DNA of 19,789 bases from Thermoanaerobaculales bacterium (GCA_025456385.1 JALOKS010000010.1:1-19789), one strand, 5' to 3'; shown: positions 8,801-15,729, counted from the stretch's first letter. Numbers and translations: made by a program. Notes: generated from the letters alone by a model not told the origin.

Positions 8801-11357
8801 ACGCCTCGCCCTGGCGGCCGCCGTGAGCCTGGTCGCGGCGGCGCCCTTCGTGGTCGAGCTCCTTGCCGGCATCGGCGCCGGCGCCGGCGGCCGCGGGCTG
8901 TTCCTGACCGACGCCGACTTCGCGCCGGCGTGGGCGGTGCTCCGCCACTTCGGCCTGTTCCTGGTGCCGCTCGCCGTCCTCGCGCTCGTCACCCTCGGCC
9001 GGCGCTGGTGGCTGGTGCTCCCGACCGGAGGCCTCGGCGCGATCGCCGGTCTCGCCTTCTCGTCGACCGCCGCCGCCCTCGCCCTCGCCGTGGCGGCCGC
9101 CTTCGCCTGCGCTCTGCTCCTCGGCCGCCACCGGCTCGACCGCCTCGGCTGGGCGATGGCGCTGCTCGGCGCGCTCGCGGTCGCGGCCTGCGAGCGCTTC
9201 ACCCTCGTCGACCGCATGAACACCCTCTTCAAGCTCTACAACGGGGTGTGGTTGGTGCTCGCCTTCGCCCTCGCCGCCGCCCTGCTGCGCAGCCGCGGCC
9301 GGCGCCGCACGCTGCTCCTCGCGTGCTGGCTGCCGCTGCAGGCCGCGGCCGTGCTCAACCTTCCGCTCGGCATCGCCCAGGGCTGGCTGCAGCCGCGCAT
9401 CGCCTCGCCGCGGCCGAGCCTCGACGGTCAGGCCTTTCTCGCCGCCGCCGACCCGCAGACCGCCTACCTGGTGCGCGCCCTGCAGGGCGCGGCCCGCCCC
9501 GGCGAGGTGGTGGCCGAGGCGGCCGGCCCCTACTACAGCCAGCACACCCGGATCGTCATGCACACCGGACAGCCGACGGTGGTCGGCTGGGAGTGGCACC
9601 TGAGCCAGCGCGGCCAGCCGGTCCAGGAGATCGGCGAGCGCATGGCCGACCTCGAGACCCTCTACGCCGGCGCCGAGCCCGCTCCCCGGCGCGCGGTCCT
9701 CGACCGCTTCCGCGTCCGTTGGGTCGTGCTCGCCGACCTCGAGCGCGAGCGCTACGAGCTCAGCGGCCCCGACCCACTGCGCGGTGTGCCCGGCCTGACG
9801 CGGGTGGCCGGGGACGGCGCCGCCGCGCTCTACCTCGTGCGGAGGCAGGCGGCGACGGCGCCGGCCGTGACGCCGGTCCTCAAGCTGCCGGCCGGCACGT
9901 CCTTCGTCGCCGTGCTGCCCGACCTGCGCGCGGAGGTGGTGCGCGCCATCGACCTCGACGATGCGGGTGCCCTCGTGCTGCTGCGCGACCGCCGCCTCGC
10001 CGAGCTCGACCTCGCGGGTCGCACGACCGGCTACCTCGCCGAGCTTCCCTGCGAAGCGGTGTCGGCGGCGCGCTTCCGCGGCGAGCCGTGGGCGGTGTGC
10101 GGCGACGGCCGGCTGCTGCGGCTCGTCGGGCGGAGCTGGGCCGCCGCCGGCCGCGTGGCGCCCGGCAGCCGCCTCACCGCCGCCGACGCACTCTGGGCCT
10201 GGGGACCGGGCGGCCTCTTCCGGCGCGACGGCGAAGCCTGGCGCGAGATGCACGCGGGGCCGGTCACGGCGGCGGCAGCTGCCGGCGCGCGGATCGCCTT
10301 CAGCGAGGGCGAGGTGGTCCGCCTCGGTGGCCCGGGCGCCGCGCCGCGGACCGTTGCCGGGCGCCTCGAGAGCGTGCGCGCGCTCGCCTGGCAGGGCGGG
10401 GACCTGGTGGCGGTCGCCGCCGACGGGCTCCACCGCAGCGGCGGCGCGCTGCTGCCGTGGCGCGCGACCCTGCCCGAGATCGGCCAGGTCGCCGCCGGCG
10501 GCGGTCACGGCTCCCGGCTGTGGCTGGTGCGCGGCGACGGCCTCATCGTCGCCGCCGAGGGGACGGCCTGCCCCTCGCCCTGGGAGACCTTTCCTGGCCG
10601 CCCGGAGGACCGGCTGCGCGAGCCGCGCGACCTCGCCGTCGCGGGCGGGGGCTGGTTCGCGGTCGCCGACTCACTCAACCACCGCGTGCTCTGGTACGGG
10701 CTCGACGGCGCCTGCCTCGACCGCCTCGGAGGCGAGGGCACCGCACCGGGCCGCTTCCGCGAGCCCTCGGGGCTCGCCGCCGCCGGCGACGGCAGGCTCG
10801 CGATCTGCGACACCTGGAACGGCCGCCTGCAGGTGCTCCACCCCGACGGCAGGATCGAGCTCCTCGGCGCCGAGCTCTTCGGGCCCCGCGACGCGCTATG
10901 GCGAGGGGATGCGCTGCTCGTCGCCGACACCGGCAACCGTCGCGTGCTGCGCTTCGAGCCGCCCGAGTGGCGGCAGGCCGTGCTGGCCGAGCTCGCCGCG
11001 CCGGTCGTCGGCCTCGCCGAGCTCGGCGAGCTGCTCGCGGCTGCGGTGCCCGCCGACGGCGCCGTGGTGATCCTCGACCCGGGTTCCGGCGCCCTCCTGC
11101 GCCGCCTCGAGGTGCCGGGCTGGCAGAGCCGCGAGCAGCAGGAGGGCTACCTCGCGGCGCTGCCCGGCGGCGCGCTCGTCGCGTCCGCGCCGGCCACCGG
11201 CGAGCTGTGGCTGCTCGACGGCACGGGCGCCGCGCCGCCGCGCCTCCTGCGCAACGACCTGCCGGGGGTCACCGGCCTCGCCCTGCTGCCCGACGGCGAG
11301 CTCCTCGTCGCGCTCACCTGGGAGCACCGGCTGCTGAAGGTCGCCGTCGAGCCCTGA
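5883..11357 (+). CDS. Giant membrane protein: GT-C glycosyltransferase module + YYY (DUF2298) module + NHL-type beta-propeller
   Basis: 1824 residues in three parts. (1) Residues 1 to about 590: a polytopic GT-C (PMT/ArnT-like) module with T-L-H-P-D-E-R at 31-37, whose acidic pair sits in the first periplasmic loop where these enzymes keep their catalytic Asp. It is followed by many Leu/Ala-rich helices and a soluble segment ending D-E-S-F-V-N-Y-D-F-P-Q-V (from 569), as in archaeal and Chloroflexi members. (2) About 620-1320: the YYY/DUF2298 membrane module, with M-D-F at 762, H-Y-Y-Y-F-G at 789-794, E-Y-P-L-W from 889, A-D-L-H-G-H ending at 903, D-R-M-N-T-L-F-K from 1110, and later T-V-V-G-W-E-W-H. 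(3) About 1326-1824: repeated beta-propeller-like segments, the last third (from 1578) showing clear NHL repeats such as V-A-D-S-L-N-H-R-V-L and V-A-D-T-G-N-R-R-V-L. GT-C enzymes use polyprenyl-phosphate sugars; transfer to a periplasmic protein or glycan is inferred, and donor and acceptor are unknown. No Shine-Dalgarno is seen. Confidence 0.85.
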   Translation: MLRTQPWRLLLLALALRLLAQGWDAGSSSSTLHPDERQIAFVTEKLSAWLDDPGFYAYGSLHFQAGRATAAVTGLDDGLRELTLAARMVSLLASMLALFLGWLLARHAWGRRTADLVLLLGALVPLGLQQAHFATVEAHHAAWVMAALAACYWLATGSRRGAAAALAGAAVGASLAVKVASLPLVLPLALALALAARGGRRELAGLAATAATAVAAAFWLGQPWAFTDARPPLLLLGGLLAAALALRLAPAAGGARAHAAPAVAIAGALAAIVGAAALAGLAPGPGLNPAYLRGVAEQVAMVVGEADLPYVRVYAPTIPILYPLRELALWGWGAALVLAAGAGGAVGLRHLARRWRRWLTGRWDRSSILLLLLLAWALPMALRLATLEVKYLRYWEPLTVPAVLLGGWWLTRLRGRLRRPAVALAVAGTALWGLAYLWAFAEPHPHRTAARWLAPLLAEGQGVAFESWDETLPLEAAGGRIEHLTLPSYDLPDDEAKAARWVAELARADWVVLTSNRVLRTVLANPERFPLTGRLYRLLLAGEAGFEPLARVSRGPRVLGLHWPVQRADESFVNYDFPQVLILRRVAPTEVDELLARVRRPLPFLEALDLRGLERHSIAPLPRVPPLPSATRQLFDLALWLAVFAGVTAAAWVLLLPLLERLPDAGLGLAAASGWLLLAWLMWLGSELALWPTGAATASWLLLALLAGAAAVARRRRRALAELVAARGGAMLKVLALALGVGALFLAARAGNPAIYWGEKPMDFAFLNAFLDAQVWPPGEPWMAGMPLHYYYFGEVLAAVPILIAGCSAGVGYNLIAATIPALGAAVLAGFGLALARRRSWFAALVLPLLVLLSGNLAWPWLLEHVRGGSWFDLWWATSRVIPGFAIDEYPLWTALFADLHGHFIALPVLLTALGWGWLALRSGRGRWPLAAILCGISAAVVAATNPWDLFLLTGALGLGCLAAARRPLAGLGRLALAAAVSLVAAAPFVVELLAGIGAGAGGRGLFLTDADFAPAWAVLRHFGLFLVPLAVLALVTLGRRWWLVLPTGGLGAIAGLAFSSTAAALALAVAAAFACALLLGRHRLDRLGWAMALLGALAVAACERFTLVDRMNTLFKLYNGVWLVLAFALAAALLRSRGRRRTLLLACWLPLQAAAVLNLPLGIAQGWLQPRIASPRPSLDGQAFLAAADPQTAYLVRALQGAARPGEVVAEAAGPYYSQHTRIVMHTGQPTVVGWEWHLSQRGQPVQEIGERMADLETLYAGAEPAPRRAVLDRFRVRWVVLADLERERYELSGPDPLRGVPGLTRVAGDGAAALYLVRRQAATAPAVTPVLKLPAGTSFVAVLPDLRAEVVRAIDLDDAGALVLLRDRRLAELDLAGRTTGYLAELPCEAVSAARFRGEPWAVCGDGRLLRLVGRSWAAAGRVAPGSRLTAADALWAWGPGGLFRRDGEAWREMHAGPVTAAAAAGARIAFSEGEVVRLGGPGAAPRTVAGRLESVRALAWQGGDLVAVAADGLHRSGGALLPWRATLPEIGQVAAGGGHGSRLWLVRGDGLIVAAEGTACPSPWETFPGRPEDRLREPRDLAVAGGGWFAVADSLNHRVLWYGLDGACLDRLGGEGTAPGRFREPSGLAAAGDGRLAICDTWNGRLQVLHPDGRIELLGAELFGPRDALWRGDALLVADTGNRRVLRFEPPEWRQAVLAELAAPVVGLAELGELLAAAVPADGAVVILDPGSGALLRRLEVPGWQSREQQEGYLAALPGGALVASAPATGELWLLDGTGAAPPRLLRNDLPGVTGLALLPDGELLVALTWEHRLLKVAVEP

Positions 11358-11412
11358 CGCCGCCAGGGACCTGCGCGCCGCGCGCTCTCAGTCGGGATCT
11401 CCCGGGTGCGGA

Positions 11413-12642
11413 TCACGACGGGCGACCGCGGTCCGCGAAGCGGAGCTCGAGCGCGGCGCAGTGGACCGCACCCCCGAGCTCGATGACGCGCGACGCGTCG
11501 ACCGTGACCACCCGCCAACCCGGGGGCAGCGCGCGCCGGTAGGCCTCGATCACTTCCGCCTCTTCGGTGGCGCCCCTGCCGTAGGTGGGGACCACCGCCG
11601 TGCCGTTCACGAGCAGCGAGTTGGTGTAGGACCGGTGGACGATCCCTTCCGGCGCCGGCATCGGCACGCGCACGACGCGGAGCCTGCGCCGGAAGCCGAC
11701 CGGGATGTCCTCCAGCAGGCGCGCGTTCCGCTCCATGCGGGCCGCCTCCTCGGGGCTCAGCGTCGGATCGAAGGCGCCGACCAGCACCGTGTCCGGGCTC
11801 GTGAACTTGGCGAGCATGTCGACGTGCCCGGTGGCCTCGTCGCCGGGCGACTCCAGGAACACGAGCCGGCTGCAGCCGAGGGCGAGGCTCAGCTGTCGAA
11901 CCAGGGCGTCGAGCGGGATCTCGGAGTTCTGGACCGCGAGCGTCGTCGTCGTGACGCAGAGGCCCTGGCCGTTGGTCATGACGACCCCGCCCTCGAGCCG
12001 CAGCGGCACCCGGTAGACCGGCGCCCCCAGGGCCTCCGCCAGCGCGCTCGGCATGCCGTCGTCGAGCACCCGCGTCTGCGGGTAGCGGAAGTCCAGGAAG
12101 GCGGGTCGGCCGTCGGGCAGCTCGACGCTCAGCGGGCCGAAGTCCCTCGTCCAGAGGTTGTCGTGCTGCAGCCCGAGGATGCGGACGTCGCGGCCGCCGA
12201 GGCCCGAGCTTCGCAGGAGCTCGTCGACGCGCCCGCGGCTCTGGTTCGCGGTGAGCGTCACGATGACCGGTGCGACCGGCACGATGGCCCGCAGCAGCTC
12301 GCCGACGAAGCCCTCCGTCGCGGCGTCGAAGGCGAGGTGCACCGCGTCCACCGGCTCGAACTCAGCCATCGCGCGGGTTCCCGCCGGCGGCGCCTCGGTG
12401 GGCGCGAAGAAGCGCGGGTTCTCGTCGCGGATGCCGGCATCCACGAGCTCCTGCTCGGCCCGTTCGGGAAGCATCAGCGGAGCGCGGCCGACGAACTGCT
12501 CGGGCGGCGTGAGCGCCACGACCTCGATGCCGCCGAAGAACTCGCGGTAGCCGAAGGGCGGCGCCTCCCCGCTCCCCCGGCCGCAGCCCGCGACCCCCAG
12601 GGCGAGGCCGAGCCGCAGCAGAGAGCTCGCGTTCAGGCGCAC
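11413..12642 (-). CDS. Lipoprotein of the agmatine deiminase / peptidyl-arginine deiminase family
   Basis: 409 residues from a GTG start; the start is chosen because it gives a good lipoprotein signal (M-R-L-N-A-S-S-L-L-R, hydrophobic core, lipobox G-V-A-G-C with Cys20). Family motifs in order: W-T-R-D-F-G-P (164-170), L-E-G-G-V (217-221), G-H-V-D-M-L-A-K-F (H273, D275), Y-T-N-S-L (339-343) and G-G-A-V-H-C-A-A-L with the presumed nucleophile Cys395. These fit the guanidino-group hydrolases that turn agmatine into N-carbamoylputrescine or citrullinate C-terminal arginine, releasing ammonia. The usual agmatine enzyme is cytoplasmic and about 350-370 residues. A lipidated, exported form points to an envelope-located enzyme acting on peptides or external agmatine; that is inference. 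It is convergent with the upstream giant gene (55 bp gap). No strong Shine-Dalgarno is visible. Confidence 0.85.
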   Translation of the reverse strand: MRLNASSLLRLGLALGVAGCGRGSGEAPPFGYREFFGGIEVVALTPPEQFVGRAPLMLPERAEQELVDAGIRDENPRFFAPTEAPPAGTRAMAEFEPVDAVHLAFDAATEGFVGELLRAIVPVAPVIVTLTANQSRGRVDELLRSSGLGGRDVRILGLQHDNLWTRDFGPLSVELPDGRPAFLDFRYPQTRVLDDGMPSALAEALGAPVYRVPLRLEGGVVMTNGQGLCVTTTTLAVQNSEIPLDALVRQLSLALGCSRLVFLESPGDEATGHVDMLAKFTSPDTVLVGAFDPTLSPEEAARMERNARLLEDIPVGFRRRLRVVRVPMPAPEGIVHRSYTNSLLVNGTAVVPTYGRGATEEAEVIEAYRRALPPGWRVVTVDASRVIELGGAVHCAALELRFADRGRPS

Positions 12643-12749
12643 CGCACCACCAGGCTCGTGACGCCCCCGTCGGACCGGCCGGGCGGCCGACTCCGGTCGC
12701 GCGCCCGGGAGCCGGAAGCGGGATGCGGCTCTGCGGTTGCCCTCGTCAT
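12633..12749 (-). other. Possible 38-codon leader ORF overlapping the deiminase start
   Basis: An ATG at 12749-12747 (minus) opens 38 codons ending in TGA at 12635-12633, which overlaps the GTG of the lipoprotein gene at 12642. A TATGAT hexamer lies at 12764-12759, 9 nt before this ATG, and a second -10-like TATGAC lies at 12750-12745. The peptide (Arg/Ser/Pro-rich) resembles nothing I recognise. It could be a leaderless upstream ORF coupled to the deiminase, or only part of its untranslated leader. Confidence 0.2.
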
Positions 12750-12816
12750 ACCCCGCCGATCATACCTCGCGCCCGCACCCCGGCGGGCAGAACCACGAGG
12801 CCGGCGCGCCGAGGCG

Positions 12817-12862
<46 letters not shown>

Positions 12863-12874
12863 TCAATTCCGGGC

Positions 12875-12880
12875 TAGCAT
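12875..12880 (+). promoter_or_regulatory. Candidate -10 (TAGCAT) for leaderless tlyA
   Basis: TAGCAT ends 6 nt before the ATG at 12887, so transcription would start on or next to the start codon. No Shine-Dalgarno is visible. A -35 would fall within the 7-bp tandem array and has no TTGACA-like match. Confidence 0.35.
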
Positions 12881-12886
12881 CGGACC

Positions 12887-13630
12887 ATGGCCACGGCCAG
12901 ACGTCGACTCGACCTCGAGCTCACCGCCCGCGGCCTGGCGCCGTCGCGCGCCCGCGCGCAGGCGCTGATCCTCGCGGGCCGGGTGCGGGTCGACGGCCGC
13001 GTGGAGAGCAAGGCCGGCGCCGCGGTCGCGGCGGCGGCCGTGATCGAGGTTGCCGGGCCCGAGCACCCCTTCGTGTCGCGCGGCGCCCTCAAGCTCGCGG
13101 CGGCTCTCGACGCCTTCGCGATCGCAGTCGAGGGCCTCGACTGCCTCGACGTCGGCGCCTCCACCGGCGGCTTCACCGACCTCCTGCTCGCGCGCGGCGC
13201 GCGGCGCGTGATCGCGCTCGACGTCGGCCACAACCAGCTCGACTGGCGGCTGCGCTCCGACCCCCGGGTGGTGGTCATGGAGGGCGTCAACGCCCGCCAC
13301 CTCGGCGCCGGGGACCTGCCCTTCCCGGTCGGCCTGGCGGTGGTGGACGTGAGCTTCATCTCGCTCCGCCTCGTGGTGCCGGCGCTGCTGCCGCACCTCG
13401 CGCCCGACGCCCGGCTCGTCTGCCTGGTCAAGCCCCAGTTCGAGGCCGGCCGCGGGCAGGTCGGCAAGGGCGGCATCGTCCGCGACGAGGCGGTGCGCCG
13501 CGCCGCCATCGACGGCACCCTGGCCGCACTCGCTGCCCTCGGGCTCGAGATGGTCGGCCTGGTGCCGTCGCCGATCCGCGGCCAGAAGGGCAACCTCGAG
13601 GAGCTGGCAGTTTTTCGTACAGTCGTTTAA
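12887..13630 (+). CDS. tlyA: TlyA family rRNA (cytidine-2'-O)-methyltransferase
   Basis: 247 residues, the normal TlyA length. An S4 RNA-binding domain (about 5-60) contains R-A-R-A-Q-A-L-I-L-A-G-R-V-R-V-D-G. It is followed by an FtsJ-type SAM-dependent methyltransferase domain: S-R-G-A-L-K-L (63-70), the SAM motif D-V-G-A-S-T-G-G-F-T-D (88-98), V-V-D-V-S-F-I-S (152-159), V-K-P-Q-F-E (181-186) and G-N-L-E-E-L near the end. K69, D154, K182 and E238 or E239 can supply the K-D-K-E tetrad of 2'-O-methyltransferases. Characterised TlyA proteins methylate 16S and/or 23S rRNA cytidines, and loss gives capreomycin resistance in mycobacteria; some homologues were annotated as hemolysins. tlyA commonly lies near xseB-ispA-dxs. 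The stop TAA at 13628-13630 lies inside an 8-bp tandem repeat. Confidence 0.94.
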   Translation: MATARRRLDLELTARGLAPSRARAQALILAGRVRVDGRVESKAGAAVAAAAVIEVAGPEHPFVSRGALKLAAALDAFAIAVEGLDCLDVGASTGGFTDLLLARGARRVIALDVGHNQLDWRLRSDPRVVVMEGVNARHLGAGDLPFPVGLAVVDVSFISLRLVVPALLPHLAPDARLVCLVKPQFEAGRGQVGKGGIVRDEAVRRAAIDGTLAALAALGLEMVGLVPSPIRGQKGNLEELAVFRTVV

Positions 13631-13655
13631 ACGTTTGAACGTTAGCACGTTACGG
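13624..13655. repeat. 8-bp tandem words at the tlyA stop codon
   Basis: Four consecutive 8-mers, CGTTTAAA, CGTTTGAA, CGTTAGCA and CGTTACGG, run from 13624 to 13655. The first contains the TAA stop of tlyA. The 14-mer AACGTTTGAACGTT at 13630-13643 recurs exactly at 16433-16446, at the end of thiN. Confidence 0.7.
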
Positions 13656-13680
13656 CAAACACGTGGTGCGCAGGAGAGGC

Positions 13681-13702
13681 TATGATGGCGGCTGTTCGGA
13701 GG
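13681..13702 (+). promoter_or_regulatory. Candidate -10 and ribosome-binding site of the OsmC-family gene
   Basis: TATGAT at 13681-13686 is a 5/6 match to TATAAT and would start a transcript near 13693. GGAGG at 13698-13702 lies 4 nt before the ATG at 13707. I see no convincing -35. Confidence 0.4.
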
Positions 13703-13706
13703 ATCC

Positions 13707-14114
13707 ATGGGCTCTAACTCGATGACAGTCAGCTTTCCCGGCGGCAAGCGGGTGAACGCCGCCTGCAACGGCTTCGAGGTCGCCACCGACCAGTCGCGGG
13801 AGAACGGCGGCGAGGGTACGGCGCCGGAGCCCTTCGAGCTCTTCCTCGCGTCGCTCGCCACCTGCGCCGGCATCTATGTGCTCGGCTTCTGCCAGAAGCG
13901 GGAGATCCCGCACGACGGCATCCGCCTCGTCCAGAGCTGGCAGCGCGACGAGAAGACCCGGCGCCTGGTCTCGATCGCCATCACCATCGAGGTGCCGCCG
14001 ACCTTCCCCGAGAAGTACCGCGACGCCCTGGTCCGCGCCGCCAACCAGTGCGCGGTCAAGAAGACCATCGAGAGCCCACCCGACTTCGTGGTGGAAACCA
14101 TCGTCAATTCTTAA
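13707..14114 (+). CDS. OsmC/YhfA-family protein (thiol peroxidase-like)
   Basis: 135 residues. The two hallmark cysteines are at A-T-C-A-G (Cys53) and N-Q-C-A-V-K-K (Cys115), in the usual contexts; the early G-G-x-G-T-A-P-E-P-F-E-L-F-L-A-S-L-A block is the family's most conserved stretch. OsmC/Ohr proteins are dimers that reduce organic or fatty-acid hydroperoxides through a Cys pair. The short form without a leading extension is closer to the YhfA/SACOL1771-like subgroup, whose substrate is unclear. The ATG at 13707 has GGAGG upstream; a second ATG at residue 6 is possible. The last codons AAT-TCT-TAA run into an inverted-repeat element, so the extreme C-terminus (V-N-S) may have been altered by it. 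Confidence 0.88.
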   Translation: MGSNSMTVSFPGGKRVNAACNGFEVATDQSRENGGEGTAPEPFELFLASLATCAGIYVLGFCQKREIPHDGIRLVQSWQRDEKTRRLVSIAITIEVPPTFPEKYRDALVRAANQCAVKKTIESPPDFVVETIVNS

Positions 14115-14200
14115 TTTTCAATTCTCAATTCGCAATTACCATCCACCCCTCCCAGGATCAGGGGAGGGTGGTGGGGGAATTCAAAATTGAGAATTGAGAC
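14112..14200. repeat. Inverted-repeat element, copy A (between the OsmC gene and the PhoH gene)
   Basis: A 13-bp perfect inverted repeat has arms at 14118-14130 and 14185-14197. Inside it is a GC hairpin (CCACC/CTCCC at 14143-14153 against GGGAG/GGTGG at 14162-14171, with one bulged C). Bases 14162-14189, read on the minus strand, match 16641-16667 of copy B except for one extra C in a C-run. It lies between the two convergent 3' ends, and the OsmC stop codon is at its left edge. The inner hairpin might act as a terminator, but no T-tract follows. Confidence 0.75.
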
Positions 14201-14217
14201 TTCAGCAGTCGGTGCCG

Positions 14218-15729
14218 TCAGAGCTCGTCGGCGCGGGTGGAGATCGGTCCGCGGTAGTTGTGCTCGAGCCGCACCTGGGCGACCTGCGGGCCGAAGCCCT
14301 TGTAGGCTTCCTTGATCCGGGTCAGCGCGTTCGAGCGCCAGTCGACGTAGGGGTTGTCGATCTGCATCGGGTCGAGGCACCCGGCGAGGGCCACCTTGGA
14401 GCTCGCGCAGAAGCGGCTCATCAGGGTCTTGGCGAGGTGGCGGTCGCCGTTCTGCAGCTCGTCGACGAGCACGATCGAGCGCTCGATGTCGAGCCCGCGC
14501 AGCATCGAGGTCGAGACCATGGTCAGGCGGTCGGCGGAGCGCAGCTCGTCCATGAAGTCGTGCTCGTTGGCGAGCGACAGCGAGCGCACCGCCTGGAAGA
14601 ACGGCTCGAGCCAGGGCGAGAGCTTGCTCTCGAAGTCGCCCGGCAGGTAGCCGAGGTCGTACTGGCTGGAGGCGTGCTCCGGGCGGAGGAGCAGGAGGCC
14701 GTGGTCGTAGCCGTACTCAGGGCTCAGCGGCTGCGACTGCGGCGCCACCCGCCAGCTCGTCGGCTGGCCCACCAGCATGTAGAGGCCGGTCGCGACCATC
14801 ATCCGGGTCTTGCCGGAGCCGGCCGGGCCGTCGAGCACCACGAGCTGGATCTCGGGGTCGAGCAGGTACTCCATCGCCAGCACCTGCTGCGGGTCGCGCG
14901 GGGTGAAGCCGAGGACCGGCCGCGGGCGGTAGCCGACGCGCTTGCGGTCCCAGTACTGGGCAAAGCGGAGGTCCTCGACCCGACCGGCCGCGGGGTTGAC
15001 GCGGCCGATGATCACCTCGTCGCCGCAGCGCAGCACCACGCCGAGGTTCCACAGCGGCTCGACGCCGTCGAGTGCCGACAGCTCCTCCACCGCCAGCCAG
15101 CGCTCGCCGGGGGCGCCGCTGTCGAGAAAGGTCTGGTGCGTGCGCTCGTCGACCGTCCCCTCGACCACCCCGCGGTAGATCTCGTCGATGCTGTCGAGGC
15201 TGACCTTGCCGTAGCGCAGGTTCTCGGCGGCGATCGACAGGGCGTCGCACTTGAGCAGCAGGTTCGAGTCCTCGGAGATCACGACCACCTCGTAGCCCGG
15301 GTGGCCGTTCGAGCGCGCGGCCTCGGCGATGCGTCGGGCGCTCGCGAGGATGTGGTTGTCGCCGCTCTCGCGGGAGTAGGGCTCGGCGAGGACACCGTCG
15401 GGCTCCCAGGCGAGGATTCCGCCGGACTCGGTGCGCCGGAAGGAGTCGGGGCTGAGCTCGTGCAGGAACAGGCGCTCGACGCTGTGGTGGATGAGCTGCC
15501 GGTGCCGGTACTCGAGCATCTTGCGGGTCACCAGGCGCGCCGCGTGGCGCACGCCGTCCGACTTCGCCGGCGAGGCCTGCAGGCGGCCGAGCTCCTCGAT
15601 CACCTGGTGCAGGAGGACGACGATGTTGCCGCCGGTCAGCAGGCGGTCCAACGCGTCCGGGTTCTCGATCAGGGCCGAGGTGTCTGGGATGTAGACGGTG
15701 CCGGAGAGACCGTTCTCTGAAGCTTGCAT
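14218..15729 (-). CDS. phoH: PIN-PhoH family protein (RNA helicase/ribonuclease-type ATPase)
   Basis: 503 residues. The N-terminal PIN nuclease domain (about 10-170) has I-P-D-T-S-A-L at 14-20 and acidic residues at D16, E45/E46, D124 (G-D-N) and D154 (I-S-E-D-S-N), the usual metal-binding set. The C-terminal PhoH ATPase domain (about 270-500) has Walker A G-P-A-G-S-G-K-T (301-308), L-G-Y-L-P-G-D (359-365), Walker B V-L-V-D-E-L-Q-N (420-427) and L-D-P-M-Q-I-D (452-458). Mycobacterial PhoH2, with the same layout, unwinds and cleaves RNA. It is longer than typical members (about 430-470); the extra length is partly a segment at 95-122. The ATG at 15729 is preferred: a TAAACT hexamer ends 8 nt upstream and the PIN fold starts right after. 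An in-frame ATG at 15747 adds six residues. The gene is divergent from thiN. Confidence 0.92.
   Translation of the reverse strand: MQASENGLSGTVYIPDTSALIENPDALDRLLTGGNIVVLLHQVIEELGRLQASPAKSDGVRHAARLVTRKMLEYRHRQLIHHSVERLFLHELSPDSFRRTESGGILAWEPDGVLAEPYSRESGDNHILASARRIAEAARSNGHPGYEVVVISEDSNLLLKCDALSIAAENLRYGKVSLDSIDEIYRGVVEGTVDERTHQTFLDSGAPGERWLAVEELSALDGVEPLWNLGVVLRCGDEVIIGRVNPAAGRVEDLRFAQYWDRKRVGYRPRPVLGFTPRDPQQVLAMEYLLDPEIQLVVLDGPAGSGKTRMMVATGLYMLVGQPTSWRVAPQSQPLSPEYGYDHGLLLLRPEHASSQYDLGYLPGDFESKLSPWLEPFFQAVRSLSLANEHDFMDELRSADRLTMVSTSMLRGLDIERSIVLVDELQNGDRHLAKTLMSRFCASSKVALAGCLDPMQIDNPYVDWRSNALTRIKEAYKGFGPQVAQVRLEHNYRGPISTRADEL

Noticed and set aside
5868..10508. A 1546-codon open frame on the minus strand opposite the giant membrane protein gene
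   Set aside because: Its translation is a low-complexity Arg/Gly/Glu/Ala/Gln-rich string with no recognisable domain. It mirrors the codon bias of the real gene at very high GC; the plus-strand frame has clear motifs.
7106..11542. A 1478-codon plus-strand frame overlapping the giant gene
   Set aside because: The translation is almost only Arg, Pro, Ala and Gly, typical of a shifted frame in GC-rich DNA, and it has no domain.
14194..15720. A 508-codon plus-strand frame opposite the PhoH gene
   Set aside because: It is the antisense shadow of a well-conserved PIN-PhoH protein and shows no motif of its own.
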